25,785 nt of DNA from Cylindrodendrum hubeiense (GCA_014621425.1 JAANBB010000509.1:1-25785); one strand, 5' to 3'; positions 7,940 to 17,589 are shown, counted from the stretch's first letter. The notes: a model not told the origin generated them from the letters alone. Translations and numbers: made by a program.

Positions 7940-8425
7940 TTACAGGAAGGCAGCAAGTCCGAGGATGGCAGCGAGGCCAGCGCCGGAGAGGGCAGCGACC
8001 TTGCCGGCACCGGAGGCGGGGACCTCGGAGGGGGTGTCGGATCCCTTGGTGGGGGTGGAGTAAGAGCCCTCGGAGGTGGCGGAGGGAACAACGGGGATGG
8101 TGGAGTTGCTTCCGTGGGCGGAGGGAGCGGCGGGGCTGCGTGATGTTAGTTATATGGAGCGGTTGCAGAGACAGCGAGGAACTTACCAGTCGTGGCAGAC
8201 AACGGAGGAGGTAGCAATCACGGGCTTGGTGATGGTGCAAGGGCAGTCGGTGATGGTGAGGGTGGTGGCCTCAGTGACAGTGTAGGTCTTGCCACCGTGG
8301 GTGATCTCGGTAGCAGCGGGGCAGTAGGTGGTGTACACATCAACGACCTCAGTGACGTACGAGACGTTGGAGTGGGCAGAGACACCAGCGACGGCGGCGA
8401 GAACGGCGGCAGCAGCGAACTTCAT
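7940..8425 (-). CDS. Sed1-like GPI-anchored cell-wall protein
   Basis: The gene has two exons (8425-8187 and 8135-7940) split by a 51-nt intron (GTAAGT, ACTAAC branch point, CGCAG), giving 144 residues. Residues 1-17 ([17 protein letters not shown]) form a secretion signal. Residues about 29-68 form one module ([31 protein letters not shown]) closely resembling the repeat unit of yeast Sed1. Cys 35, 61, 63, 77 and 80 are present, and N20 and N90 are N-glycosylation sequons. A Ser/Thr/Pro-rich spacer follows, then a small-residue segment (ASGAG, about 120-124) and a hydrophobic tail ([19 protein letters not shown]), as expected for GPI attachment. The likely location is plasma membrane or cell wall, as a structural or stress-related mannoprotein. 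Sed1 itself is longer with repeated modules; here there is only one. The leader and TATA box support the start. Confidence 0.9.
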
Positions 8426-8577
8426 CTTGACTGATTTGTCGGGAATTAGGTTGTGAGTGTTGATTAAGAGGGTTGATGAGGTGCTGGAACGAGTGAAATT
8501 GACTGTGTCAAGGTTGTATAGCGAGTGTGGGTGAAGAAGGAGAAAGAATCGAGAGATGGGCTCTGGAAGCGTCGTGC

Positions 8578-8583
8578 TTTATA
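8578..8583 (-). promoter_or_regulatory. TATA box of the cell-wall protein gene
   Basis: The minus strand reads GGTATAAAGC here, about 153 nt upstream of the ATG. A C/T-rich tract (TTCTTTCTCCTTCTTCACCC) follows as the probable start region. A strong TATA suits an abundantly or conditionally expressed wall protein. Confidence 0.6.
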
Positions 8584-8642
8584 CCAAACCGTCGACCTGG
8601 GGGAGTGAGAGTTGGACCGTTGATGGGATGGCAACAGGGGCG

Positions 8643-8710
8643 GTGGAGGGGTGGAGGGGTGGAGCCGTTGGCTTGCCCAGCGGAGTGGATAGTGGATAGT
8701 GGATAGTGGA
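8643..8710 (+). repeat. Two short G-rich minisatellites: GTGGAGGG and AGTGGAT
   Basis: GTGGAGGG occurs 2.75 times at 8643-8664 (8-nt period). AGTGGAT occurs nearly four times at 8684-8710 (7-nt period). They lie 60-130 nt upstream of the TATA box of the cell-wall gene. Confidence 0.85.
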
Positions 8711-8980
8711 GAGGCTTGAGAACGAGAACACTCGAGATAGGCGCTTCTCCAATGACCGTGTAGATGGGGTCAGGCTACGAGGGTTACGGCGGACCGGGGG
8801 GTCGACGACCAGGGGGAGGGAGACGATGATGGACGATGTGATGTGCCCGGGGCGGCAGAGAGGCAACGAGAAGGAGGGCAGCCACACCACCGTCGCGTGG
8901 ATCCTGCGACCAGCCTGCTCTCTCCCAATGCCATGTTATTTCAGAACGGGGCAAATCAGCGGCGATGCGACGGGGATCAG

Positions 8981-9034
8981 GGGGGGTGGATGTGGGTGGA
9001 TGTGGGTGGATGTGGGTGGATGTGGGTGGATGTG
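8981..9034 (+). repeat. 10-nt minisatellite TGTGGGTGGA, predicted G-quadruplex former
   Basis: A GGGGGG run is followed by four perfect TGTGGGTGGA units (8991-9030) and a partial one. Five G-tracts of at least three are separated by 7-nt TGGATGT loops, satisfying the usual G3+N1-7 quadruplex rule. It lies about 400 nt upstream of the TATA box of the cell-wall gene. Confidence 0.88.
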
Positions 9035-9487
9035 AGCACTACGCCGTCCACGACCGCTACAGCATCGGCCGCCAAACGGGCCAAACAGGGGACAGGCGAC
9101 AGACCCGGAAAGGGGGATATGAGGGGGGTGGGGACCGACCACCCGCCCAGGCCATGTCTTGCGCTCTGACGAGAGTGATGACCGAGACACAGGAGACTAA
9201 AAAACAAACCGAAAAAGGAGATGGGGCGGCGGAGGACGGCGCCATGGGTCTCAGTGGTTAATTATTGGCACGAAGCGAGGGAAATAGGTGCATGAATCAG
9301 CGAATGACGGCCGAGCGAGACCTGTTCTGTGTTCTGGGCCTAACAGGAGCACAGTGCTGCCCTGCTGCACGCTGGGAGCTCTGAGCTCTGGACCTCCGGA
9401 CCTTCGGACCCCGTCGAGACGAAATTGCCTGCCCACCCTCCCATGCTACTGCTGCAACTTTACGTATCTGGTGTATGGAGAGCATAT

Positions 9488-9514
9488 GCAGCGGCACATG
9501 GTGCATGCCGCTGC
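9488..9514. other. Perfect 9-bp GC-rich hairpin
   Basis: GCAGCGGCA (9488-9496) pairs with TGCCGCTGC (9506-9514) around a 9-nt loop. No T-run follows on either strand, so it is not a simple Pol III or bacterial-type terminator. Confidence 0.8.
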
Positions 9515-9785
9515 GATCAACCGTAAAGACAGTGGAAGGCTTCCGTAGCATCATCGGCCGTTTGTTTTACTCACCTTTGTTTTGGCTGGCGTGCGGCTCG
9601 CGCCGGGCTCCCGACTTCTCTCGCCACCACCGCCATTGTCATTTCGGCTCCAAACTACTCACTTAGGGGGAAAACATGGGACCTAGCTAGATACGAGGGA
9701 TCAGCATCTCCAAGAGGTACCGCTGTACGTACCAGCCAGCGGATCTGATCAGAACCCATTAACGCAATCAGCAGGGCAATGAAAT

Positions 9786-9817
9786 CACTGCAATGCAGGG
9801 CCACTGCAATGCAGCCC
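9786..9817 (+). repeat. 16-nt tandem repeat, two copies
   Basis: CACTGCAATGCAGGGC is followed directly by CACTGCAATGCAGCCC, with one mismatch. Each unit contains the near-palindrome CTGCAATGCAG. Confidence 0.85.
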
Positions 9818-10981
9818 ATGGCGGAGGTGCCGAGCCGGCCCTCATAGGCAAAAGGCCTTACAGGGCCCTGGCTTCGCTCGCAGCACAGACCGGACCCAAA
9901 AGGTTAAGGCACGGATAACGGCGAGATACAGCGTACGAGGAACGGCCCCAGTGCCCCAGCGCCCAGGTTCGTCCACGCCGCTTTGATCCCCAGCACTGCA
10001 GGCCCAAGCATGAAGATAGCATGGCATGGTCTCGCATGGAACCTGTGGCATGGCCGATCTCTGGGCGTAACTACTGTTGGATTTGAACCCTGCCTGGATG
10101 CTGCCCTGCTCAGTATGTCGGTCTCACTACCCAGTCTCCTAAGGCTTGAGACCCAACCGGCTTCTCCATAATCATTTCTACGAATAGAAACCGCATCCCG
10201 CGGCCGCCAGACCAACACCTGCCCTCTGCTCAGCAGTGCCCGGTTGTTGGTGGCTCAGGTAGATTAGATAGGTACCTACCTAGTGGCTCAGGGGCGGGCC
10301 GCCCGCTGGCTGCTCGTCTTGCGCTGCCAACTGCCAACAGCGAGGCAGTTGGGCGGTGGGAGGAGGGGGCCGCCCGCTGCTGTACTACCGACCCATCTGT
10401 GCCAACCCGCTGTGCAGTGCCCAGCTAACTGATCCACTGCCAGCGGGCCTGTCGTTGCCCTGGCATAAAATGCACTAATGCAGGAACAATTCCCTCCCGC
10501 CCGCCGTTTTCCTTGCCTACCGCCTGCAGCTGACGGAACTGTTAACGTCATGGCCGCATTCGCTGTAGGGAGACCTCAGGCACTAACCCAAAGTACCCAT
10601 CCGCCTGCCCTATCGCTCACTGCTTGACCGCTTGCCACCCTCCCAGCCCTCCCGGCCCTCCAGGACGTGAACCACTCACACCTCGACACACGCTGTCGGT
10701 CAGCGAGGGCCCCTGTAGCCTTGCAGCTCCGGTGATTTGCGAGGCCTGCTCCGGGGGGCAGCCACAGTCGATCAAGACAACACCTGGGGGAACATCGGCG
10801 GCTCTTGGTTTCACGGAAGGAATCATGTCCCGGCTTTCGGCCATTTGCTGGCGCCTTGCCACCTGCAGCCACGGCTCTTGGCTCGTCGCCGGAAATCAAA
10901 AGCAGACAAGGGGTTTGACCAGAGTGCGGAAAGCAGAATGGGGAGAGAGGCACTGGAAGCGAGAGGGAAATCTCTGCAACC

Positions 10982-11010
10982 AAGGATGGTAAGCCCACGC
11001 CACCATCCTT
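10982..11010. other. Perfect 9-bp hairpin, possibly nested in an outer stem
   Basis: AAGGATGGT (10982-10990) pairs with ACCATCCTT (11002-11010), leaving an 11-nt loop. Outside it, GCAACC (about 10976-10981) can pair with GGTTGC about 25 nt further on, giving a two-level fold. Confidence 0.75.
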
Positions 11011-14000
11011 AGGCCATACCCAGGGCGAGAGCGGTTGCCAGGCCTTCTCATCCGTCAACTAAAAACCGCAGTGGCCCAGTGGCGCCCGCAGATGTTGGGT
11101 GGTGCTGCTTTGATGCTTGGTTAGCGGTTCCTCCAGGCGAACACCACACGCCTTGGGAAACTGGGGCTTGAGTTGATGCTGGAGCTGGTGCTGGAGCCGG
11201 AGCCAAGAGCCAAAAGCTAGGCCGGAAAAGCTGGGTCCTCCTCCTGCGTCCAAGCCATCAGTAATTACAGCCAACGGCGTAGCACATCAGTCCCCTCTGG
11301 GGACCTGGTCATCCAGTAACTCTCCGGTTACCCTCCAAGGCTCCATGCTGCTGGGCCGTGTCTCGATTTGACTATTGATTGTGGCATGGCTGGGGTCGAT
11401 CAACGGTACCCTTCAAGGGCCTGCAGGGCTTAATGGTTGCATCCGCTAGGTAACTGCTCCGTAATGGAACCCCGGACCCTCGCTGCTGATGGCTCCCACC
11501 TCACTGCAACGGCACCAAAATCCGACACTGGGCTGCCTATCATGATCCTGGCACTGGGGTTCTTCCGTCGCTGGAGAACCATGAGCTCCAAGCTCGACAG
11601 AGAAGGAGGGGACCGAATTCGAACCGATGCGGCCTGCCTCCGACACACCCTGGACCCTCGGTGATAAGGCCTCAGGCCCTCAGGCGTCCAGGACCTGTCG
11701 CTCTTCTCCTTAGGTCCTCTCCATAGTAGGTAGGTAATTTCCCCTTATCCACCCGCCAACTCTAGCATCCAACGACACCTTCTCAGACCGACAATAGTAA
11801 CATCTCAAGTGAGCACCTTTGGTACCCCGACTTCCCAAGTTCCGGCTCCAGAAGCCTTATCATTCATGGATGGTGCATCATTTCCCGGCTACTGATACTG
11901 TACCCAGCTGCAGCCCCCCAGGACGAGGCAACGCCGGGCCAGGGCCTGCAAGAACCAAGATTCAGTGACCAACAGCGCACGAGACTGCGAGAGGGACGTT
12001 ACCTCCTACTCGTATTTGCTCCATCGCGGCCCACGACCTGCTGGCCCATTGACTCATCATCTCCATCGGCCAAATGCGGGCTCGCATATCCGAGACTTCC
12101 CTGGACGAGCTTCTGTTCTTGATCGGCGACCCACGACCTTTTTCTGTGGTCCTCGGTCTCCTGTTGCTATTGCTGTTGCTTTGCGCGGCGACCCATGGTC
12201 TCATCCCATGTTCCCCCGGGTTCCCACGCTCCCACACTCCCTGAGGCCTGGGTGGCGGCCCATATGGTCTGTCTGCCATCTCGATTCCACCCACTCCAGA
12301 CAGATCGCGAGGCTAGGGAAGCCTGTCTAGATCATCAGAAAGTGTCCAGCACCGTTCCAACGATAAGTAACAAGCTTTCGGCCAGTCCTGGCGAGCCTAA
12401 ACCCCCAGCTAGCTCCAACCAGCCGCCAAAACATCTCTGGCGCTATCAACTCCCCGAAGCCTCCTCTGGTGTCGGGGCGTCTGAGTGAGCGTGTTTTGGG
12501 AAACCCGAAGCTCCCTGCCACCCTTTTGCTGTTCCCATACTGAGATCTGGCCCTTGGCCGATGGGAAGAGGGCGGCACCAGCTCACGCACGCACATTACC
12601 AACGGCTGGAGCGCCCCTTGGTCTTGACCTTGCCTTGTCAAAGAGGAAACCGCTCGACTAAGCCCAGGCCTGCAGGGCTATGGAGGGCCTCAAACACGGA
12701 CTGTGTCTTGCTCCATTCTCGACCTTCTCTGGCCCCTCCGTATCTGGGGAAAGCCCACCTGCGAGGCTCGTCTATGAAGCCCCATCTCGTACTGCCTAAA
12801 TAGCCCATCTCGCCCGGAACGCCCCACCAACGCCGCCCTCTCACGCTTCATCTGGCTCCCAGCATGTACTGCTGCGTACAGGTCGACTTGACCGGTGAGC
12901 TTCGTTAAGCCGCCTAGCCCAGGCCCAAGCACAGGGCACACCAAGTCATTATCGACACTTGGGTGATCCGGTTAATGTTCTTAGCGCCTCAATCTGTGAT
13001 GTGGTTCGGGTTTGGGTTTGGCTCGGATGGAAGCACCCGGCTGTAATTTCCACCTCTCGCCGTGATCTTGAGATCGTCCATCCACCTACCCACTCAGTAC
13101 TGGCCGCAACTAACTCTTCCCGTCCGAATTAGCTCTACCCACCCAGACTGTCTCGTGCGCGGTTTGTCCAGACTGAGAGCTCATGCATTACCCCAGTCCG
13201 CCTCTTTGCGGTGTGGTTCATTAGGGACCGTCCCGATTGTTGTTGTTGATGTTGTTGTTGACATTGGCTGTTTTGGGAAAAGACTACAACTCATTTCGTC
13301 CCACGGTCCGTCTCTCTAGATGACCAAACTACTACCGCTAAAACACCAACTCTACCGGCTTTATTTTCCCACATTGCTTGCCTCTAGCCATGTTTGGTGA
13401 ACCATGTCCCATCGGTGTTCCATCTCATCACACCCTTTTCCTGTCACTTTCTACGAACATGTAGATAAGTAATTCCAAACTAGGCATGCGATCTGTAATG
13501 GCTGGATGATTTACCGGATTCGGGTCTTGGCCCGCGGGTTCCAACCCAGCAATAGCCCTGCGTCAATTATGAGGGTGTAATTTCCAAGGCGCTCTCCTCG
13601 GACGATGATGAATCACCTCGTCTCGCGCGCTTGGAGGCATTGGGCTGGGTAATAATGCCTCCCTGTTCGATGGGCTGATCGGCCCCCCATCCATCGCCAA
13701 GATGCCAAGATAACACACCCACCACTTCACCCATGTTCGTCCGGGTCCGGTAGTTTCAATCTGGACGCTTGACCGCGGAATTGCATTTAACATGATTCGT
13801 CCGGTCAAGCGTACCATGAGTTCATATTCTTGGCTCCTGGCTAGTCCCAACCTCCACCACCTCGTGTGAGCGGACCCGGAACCAAGGTCTCGCGCATCAA
13901 TGATTTTTTCTGAGACATCAATACACTGTGCCATGGGCGCAAATGTCTTCCGTCGGGCGCTTGGCCCGCTGTCGAGATGAGATGAGTCGAGACGAGAACG

Positions 14001-14404
14001 AGACGGGGTACTTTGCCCCTTGTCCCTGTGCTTGTCTGACGTGAGGCGAAGACCGAACGGAGATGGTAACTGTGATGGAAGACTATTTTCGACAACCGCT
14101 CAGGTAACATCGCTAAGGATCTTCGTCTGGTTGTGAAGCAGATTGAAACAACCCCCTCCCATCGTGGTCAGAGACCACCGGTTCCACGTTGTTGTCGGCT
14201 CTGGCCGAGGACTTTCTGTGGACTTGAGACTGAGACCCTTGTGTTTCCAATTGTGTGTTGCATCCTTGGCTGACGCCCTGATGACAACGATCACGACAAG
14301 TATGAGATGCTATACGTTTTTCGCGACTCGCGACGAGTATATCCAACTCGAAAAGGTGTCACTGGTTGAGGATATTGCTCATCGTGCCGGCGGATAAAGC
14401 CGCA

Positions 14405-14411
14405 TTACTAA
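14405..14411 (+). promoter_or_regulatory. Yap1-type element TTACTAA upstream of the quinone oxidoreductase
   Basis: TTACTAA is a consensus Yap1/AP-1-like recognition sequence in ascomycetes. It lies 120 nt before the ATG at 14531. Quinone and NADPH oxidoreductases are classic Yap1 targets in fungi. Binding is inferred from sequence only, and a 7-mer can occur by chance. Confidence 0.45.
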
Positions 14412-14530
14412 TGTTCCAGCATCGCATTTGCCTGGACGGCTCCTCCGGAGTTGTTGAACGACGCGAACCATACATTACAACAATCTGATTCACGATCAAT
14501 TACCCGCATCGATTGATACAAACTCCTACA

Positions 14531-15598
14531 ATGGCGAGCGGTATGAAAGCAGTTGGTATGGGACCGGGATGACATGCAACCCGAGTGCGACGGCCTTCTA
14601 ACACGGCTGCCGCAGATATTCGAGGTGGAAAGGGCGAGCTGGATGCCCTCTTCATCAACGACGAGACGCCGCGGCCCACCCCCGGGGACAATCAGGCCCT
14701 TATCCGCATCAAGGCGTTCGGCATCAACCGCATGGACATCATCCAGCGTCGCGGCTTTTACCCGCTTCCTCCCCAGGCGCCCAAGACGCTAGGCGTCGAG
14801 TTCAGCGGCACCATCGAGTCTTTTGGCTCCGATGACCACGGCGGCTTCAAGGTGGGAGACGAGGTGTTCGGCCTCGCCTATGGAGGCGCCTACGCCGAGT
14901 ACATTGCCGTCAGCACACGGATGCTGTTGCACAAGCCCAAGGCCATGAGCTTCGTGAAGTGTGCTGGCATCCCGGAGACGTGGATCACGGCGACACAGGC
15001 GCTCCACCTCGTGCTGGGCTTCACGCGGGGCAAGTCGATCCTATGGCACGCGGGCGCCTCGGGCGTGTCCATTGCTGGCATCCAGCTGTCTCGCGTGGCG
15101 GGTGCGTCCGCGGTCTATGCCACAGCGGGGACGCAGGACAAGTGCGACTTTATCACGTCGAAGCTCGGGGCCACGGCAGCCTTCAACTACAAGACGCAGA
15201 ACTGGGCCGAGGAGATCAAGAGCCACACCGGGGGCAAGGGAGTGGATTTCATTGTCGATTTCGTCGGCGGTGATTACTTCCAGAACAACATCAGCGTTGC
15301 CGCCCGCGACGGCCGCATGGTTCTCCTCGGCACCCTGAGCGGGGGCAAGGTTCCCGACGCCGACATCTCGCAGATCCTGTTCAAGCGGCTGCGCATCGAG
15401 GGCAGCACGCTGAGGAGCCGCGACGTGGAGTACCAGGGGCAACTACGTGACAAGCTTGAGGAGTATCTCCCCGACTTCGAGTCCGAAAAGCTGAAGATAT
15501 TCGTGGACAAGGTTCTCCCCTGGGAGGATATCCAGGAGGCCCACAAGCACATGGAGGAGGCCAAGAATCTGGGAAAGATCATTTGTACCATCTCCTAA
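14531..15598 (+). CDS. Zinc-independent NADPH:quinone oxidoreductase (MDR superfamily, TP53I3/PIG3-like)
   Basis: Exon 1 is 14531-14555 and exon 2 is 14616-15598; the 60-nt intron has a GTATGG donor, a TTCTAAC branch point and a CGCAG acceptor. The product has 335 residues, a normal family length. Splicing gives the expected start MKAVDIRGGKG. A nearer donor at 14541 would also keep frame but lose MKAV. The GroES-like domain (about 5-125) has INRMDIIQRRGFYPLPPQAP and LGVEFSG. The Rossmann domain has HAGASGVSIAG (about 153-163), the glycine-rich NADPH-binding loop. The catalytic zinc ligands of alcohol dehydrogenases are absent, as in the quinone reductase branch. The enzyme probably reduces quinones or enals in the cytosol using NADPH, protecting against oxidative or xenobiotic stress. 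A TTACTAA site upstream fits oxidative-stress control. Confidence 0.93.
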
Positions 15599-16338
15599 GT
15601 ATTATAATGTGCCTGATGAATTAAGGGAAGCCTGATGACTTGATGCCGTCTTCTGCCCTCAATCCTACACTAGCCTTTTAGCTGAGATGGATCACAAAAC
15701 GTAGATGAACACGGCCATGTTTGGTATGCCATTCCCTAGGCTTTGCGCCACATGTCTCTGAGGTTGATTTCTATGAGCGTAGATCGTAGAACCATCATAA
15801 CAGAGATGCGGTGTCTACCTTGACACTATATTGATACCAGCCCTCGTCGACGTTATCATGTTCTCCTATATCTTTACCCTGCCGAGGGCGTCTCCCCAGC
15901 CCCAGTAGCAGAGTGCATATCCCCTAACCCAACGTCACTTGGGTGGTTTCAGGGCTTCCGGTCTGCAACATATGCCCAAATGAATACCTTGGGGGCGTAC
16001 TATATTTTCCCGGGGCTCTACAGGGTAGCACTCCCAAAGAACGTCCTCCTCGGCTCGTTTCTCCATATCACGAGTATCCAACTTGGGAAACATGTAATCA
16101 TTTACAAGAACTAGAAATGTATTTCTCAATGTGCGCGACTTTGACCTGTGTCTGTATCTTGGAGTGCACATTGAGGTTAGTGATTTTCAACTCTAAGCTA
16201 TTGAAGTCTTGTTCTCAAAAAGCCGAACGTCTTACTTCACATTATAACCCCGTGCTGGGTAAGAGAGCACTCATACCGGGGACATAAACGTCAGAAGTAA
16301 ACCTCTCATATAGACCATATAAGTTGCGGCCAAATACC

Positions 16339-16371
16339 CACCAAAATCATACTCGTCCATATTTTGGTGGT
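16339..16371. other. 10-bp hairpin beside the second repeat array
   Basis: CCACCAAAAT (16339-16348) pairs perfectly with ATTTTGGTGG (16362-16371) across a 13-nt loop. It ends 27 nt before the TTAGGG-type array and may mark an end of the element remnant. Confidence 0.8.
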
Positions 16372-16398
16372 GGGAGCGGTCTTTCGTGCAGTGCCAAA

Positions 16399-16531
16399 GG
16401 TTAAGGGTTTAGATGGACTAAAGATTAGGGGCTACATGCACTAAAAGTTAGGGATTTAGATGTTATAGAGCCTAAGGGCTATATGGGTTAAGAATTAGGG
16501 ATAAAGCGCTGATATTTAGGGGCTGACTGCA
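16399..16531 (+). repeat. Second copy of the 23-24-nt TTAGGG-core array, degenerate
   Basis: Units start near 16399, 16423, 16447, 16471, 16494 and 16515. The second (GATTAGGGGCTACATGCAC) is nearly identical to units at 5684, while others drift (GTTAGGGATTTAGATG, CCTAAGGGCTATATGG). Both arrays begin with a GGTTA-GGG-TTTA variant unit, so they share internal order and not just a motif. Confidence 0.8.
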
Positions 16532-16569
16532 TTAGGTGTAATTCCCGAGGTTTCGGGTTTGGGATTTCG

Positions 16570-16627
16570 ACTATTTGCAGTTTTGAGGACCTTATCTTAC
16601 TTAATGTGCGGCTGTACCTGCACCCCA
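16570..16627 (+). repeat. Dispersed 'tail' repeat, copy 2
   Basis: TTTGCAGTTTTGAGGACC then CTTAATGTGCGGCTGTACC matches 4069-4110 with small gaps. It lies about 40 nt after the array, as in copy 1. Confidence 0.55.
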
Positions 16628-16817
16628 TAATGAAGCCTTGCGAAATGGCCGAGCGCTACGCGGCTGGCAGGGCTCGGCATTCGGGGGGCAGACGCCGTCT
16701 CACGTGAACGGAGACTGGGGCCTTATGCCGTGCTTTGCATGGGGCAGATTTTATATGGAGCATTCCATTGGCATCTGGGAGCAGTGCAAACGCGTGGGAC
16801 TCTCAATTGACTCGAAC

Positions 16818-16851
16818 CGGGCTCATCCGGGCTCTTCCGGGCTCATCTCGG
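16818..16851 (+). repeat. Three CGGGCTCWTC units (10-nt period)
   Basis: CGG triplets recur every 10 nt (CGGGCTCATC, CGGGCTCTTC, CGGGCTCATC), about 740 nt upstream of the acyl-CoA synthetase ATG. Spaced CGG triplets are typical half-sites of fungal Zn2Cys6 regulators. Any binding here is inferred. Confidence 0.6.
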
Positions 16852-17589
16852 AGACTCGGAGAGCGCGCCGGGTCGGCAACGTCGCCGGGCAAATGGCAAC
16901 TGTCAAATGGAGCTGGAGCTTGAGCTTGCGATTGTGCCGGAATGCGGGGGAAAGTGGGAACTGCCACGCCCCAAACTCTTTGAGCTCTGAGTCCAGACCA
17001 ACCAGGCGCGCCGCATTGAGCAGCGCCAAAGGTTGCCTCCAACCATGGAATGGCTTTCAGGTCGCCAAGTCACGACTCTGTCGCGGGGGGGACCGTGGGA
17101 AAGAGCCGCACATCGTCGGGCTCTTTCCCAATCTCTCACCCCCAATTGACTGTCAACGGAAGGATCTAATCGTAACCGCGCCTTCCTGTGCTCCGCCCTT
17201 CCGTCCTCCCACGTATCTACCAACCCAAGCTGAGACCTACACCGGCTCCACTGCCGTAGTCGCTTTCCCAGACGTCGTCACTTGCGGGAAGCTCGCCCTC
17301 TCCAAAACCCCCCATAACCGAGGATACTGGGAGTGGCCCGTAGCCGTCTGCGACTCACCAAAGAGGCCCGTTCAGACGCGCTATCTAGACGGTAATGCAT
17401 AGGGCTGTGAGACCGGTTATCCAGAAGGTAGTCGCGTCTGTGCTCTCTCTTCCATATAGAGCCACTCTCCTTCCGCCCCCTTCTCATCTGCCTGGCACAC
17501 TAGTCGCTCCTAGCCGTTGTCATCCTCTTTACATTTCGGGCATCCGCCCGATATCCCACCTACATCCTACAACCCCCAAAGCAGCCACC

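Larger units (their letters stand above)
9035..14404. other. Long intergenic stretch (about 5.4 kb) without a supported gene
   Basis: Open frames of 60-160 codons occur on both strands, driven by GC content. None has a recognisable domain, good start context and introns together. Structured items are hairpins at 9488-9514 and 10982-11010, a 16-nt tandem repeat at 9786-9817, a TAGGTACCTACCTA palindrome near 10268-10282, and a TTG run near 13238-13262. It may hold non-coding RNAs or distal regulation of the flanking genes, but nothing in the sequence proves this. Confidence 0.45.
15599..17589. other. Intergenic: repeat remnants and the acyl-CoA synthetase upstream region
   Basis: An AT-rich part (15600-16390) contains no convincing gene; a 78-codon minus-strand frame (15935-16171) has no recognisable family. 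The repeat array and tail at 16399-16627 follow. From 16630 to 17402 a plus-strand frame stays open for about 250 codons but starts without ATG and lacks domain character. The last 150 nt before 17590 are C/T-rich leader ending in CAGCCACCATGCC, an excellent translation-start context. Confidence 0.45.

Noticed and set aside
8192..8434. Gly-rich plus-strand frame across the cell-wall gene
   Set aside because: It is the antisense shadow of exon 1 of the Sed1-like gene.
10060..10170. tRNA-like B-box on the minus strand (GGGTTCAAATCC)
   Set aside because: The T-stem is imperfect and no acceptor stem, anticodon arm or A-box can be built around it.
11600..11680. Second tRNA-like T-arm on the minus strand (GGTTCGAATTC)
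   Set aside because: No matching 5' acceptor arm or cloverleaf; probably a chance or a tRNA-derived scrap.
15935..16171. Minus-strand 78-codon frame (DTRDMEKRAEEDVLWECYPV)
   Set aside because: It reads somewhat protein-like but is short, unsupported by splicing or a known family, and in AT-rich DNA with repeat debris.
16638..17402. A 254-codon uninterrupted plus-strand frame upstream of the acyl-CoA synthetase
   Set aside because: It starts with TTG rather than ATG, has no domain or intron evidence, and runs into the synthetase leader; GC-rich promoter DNA explains it.
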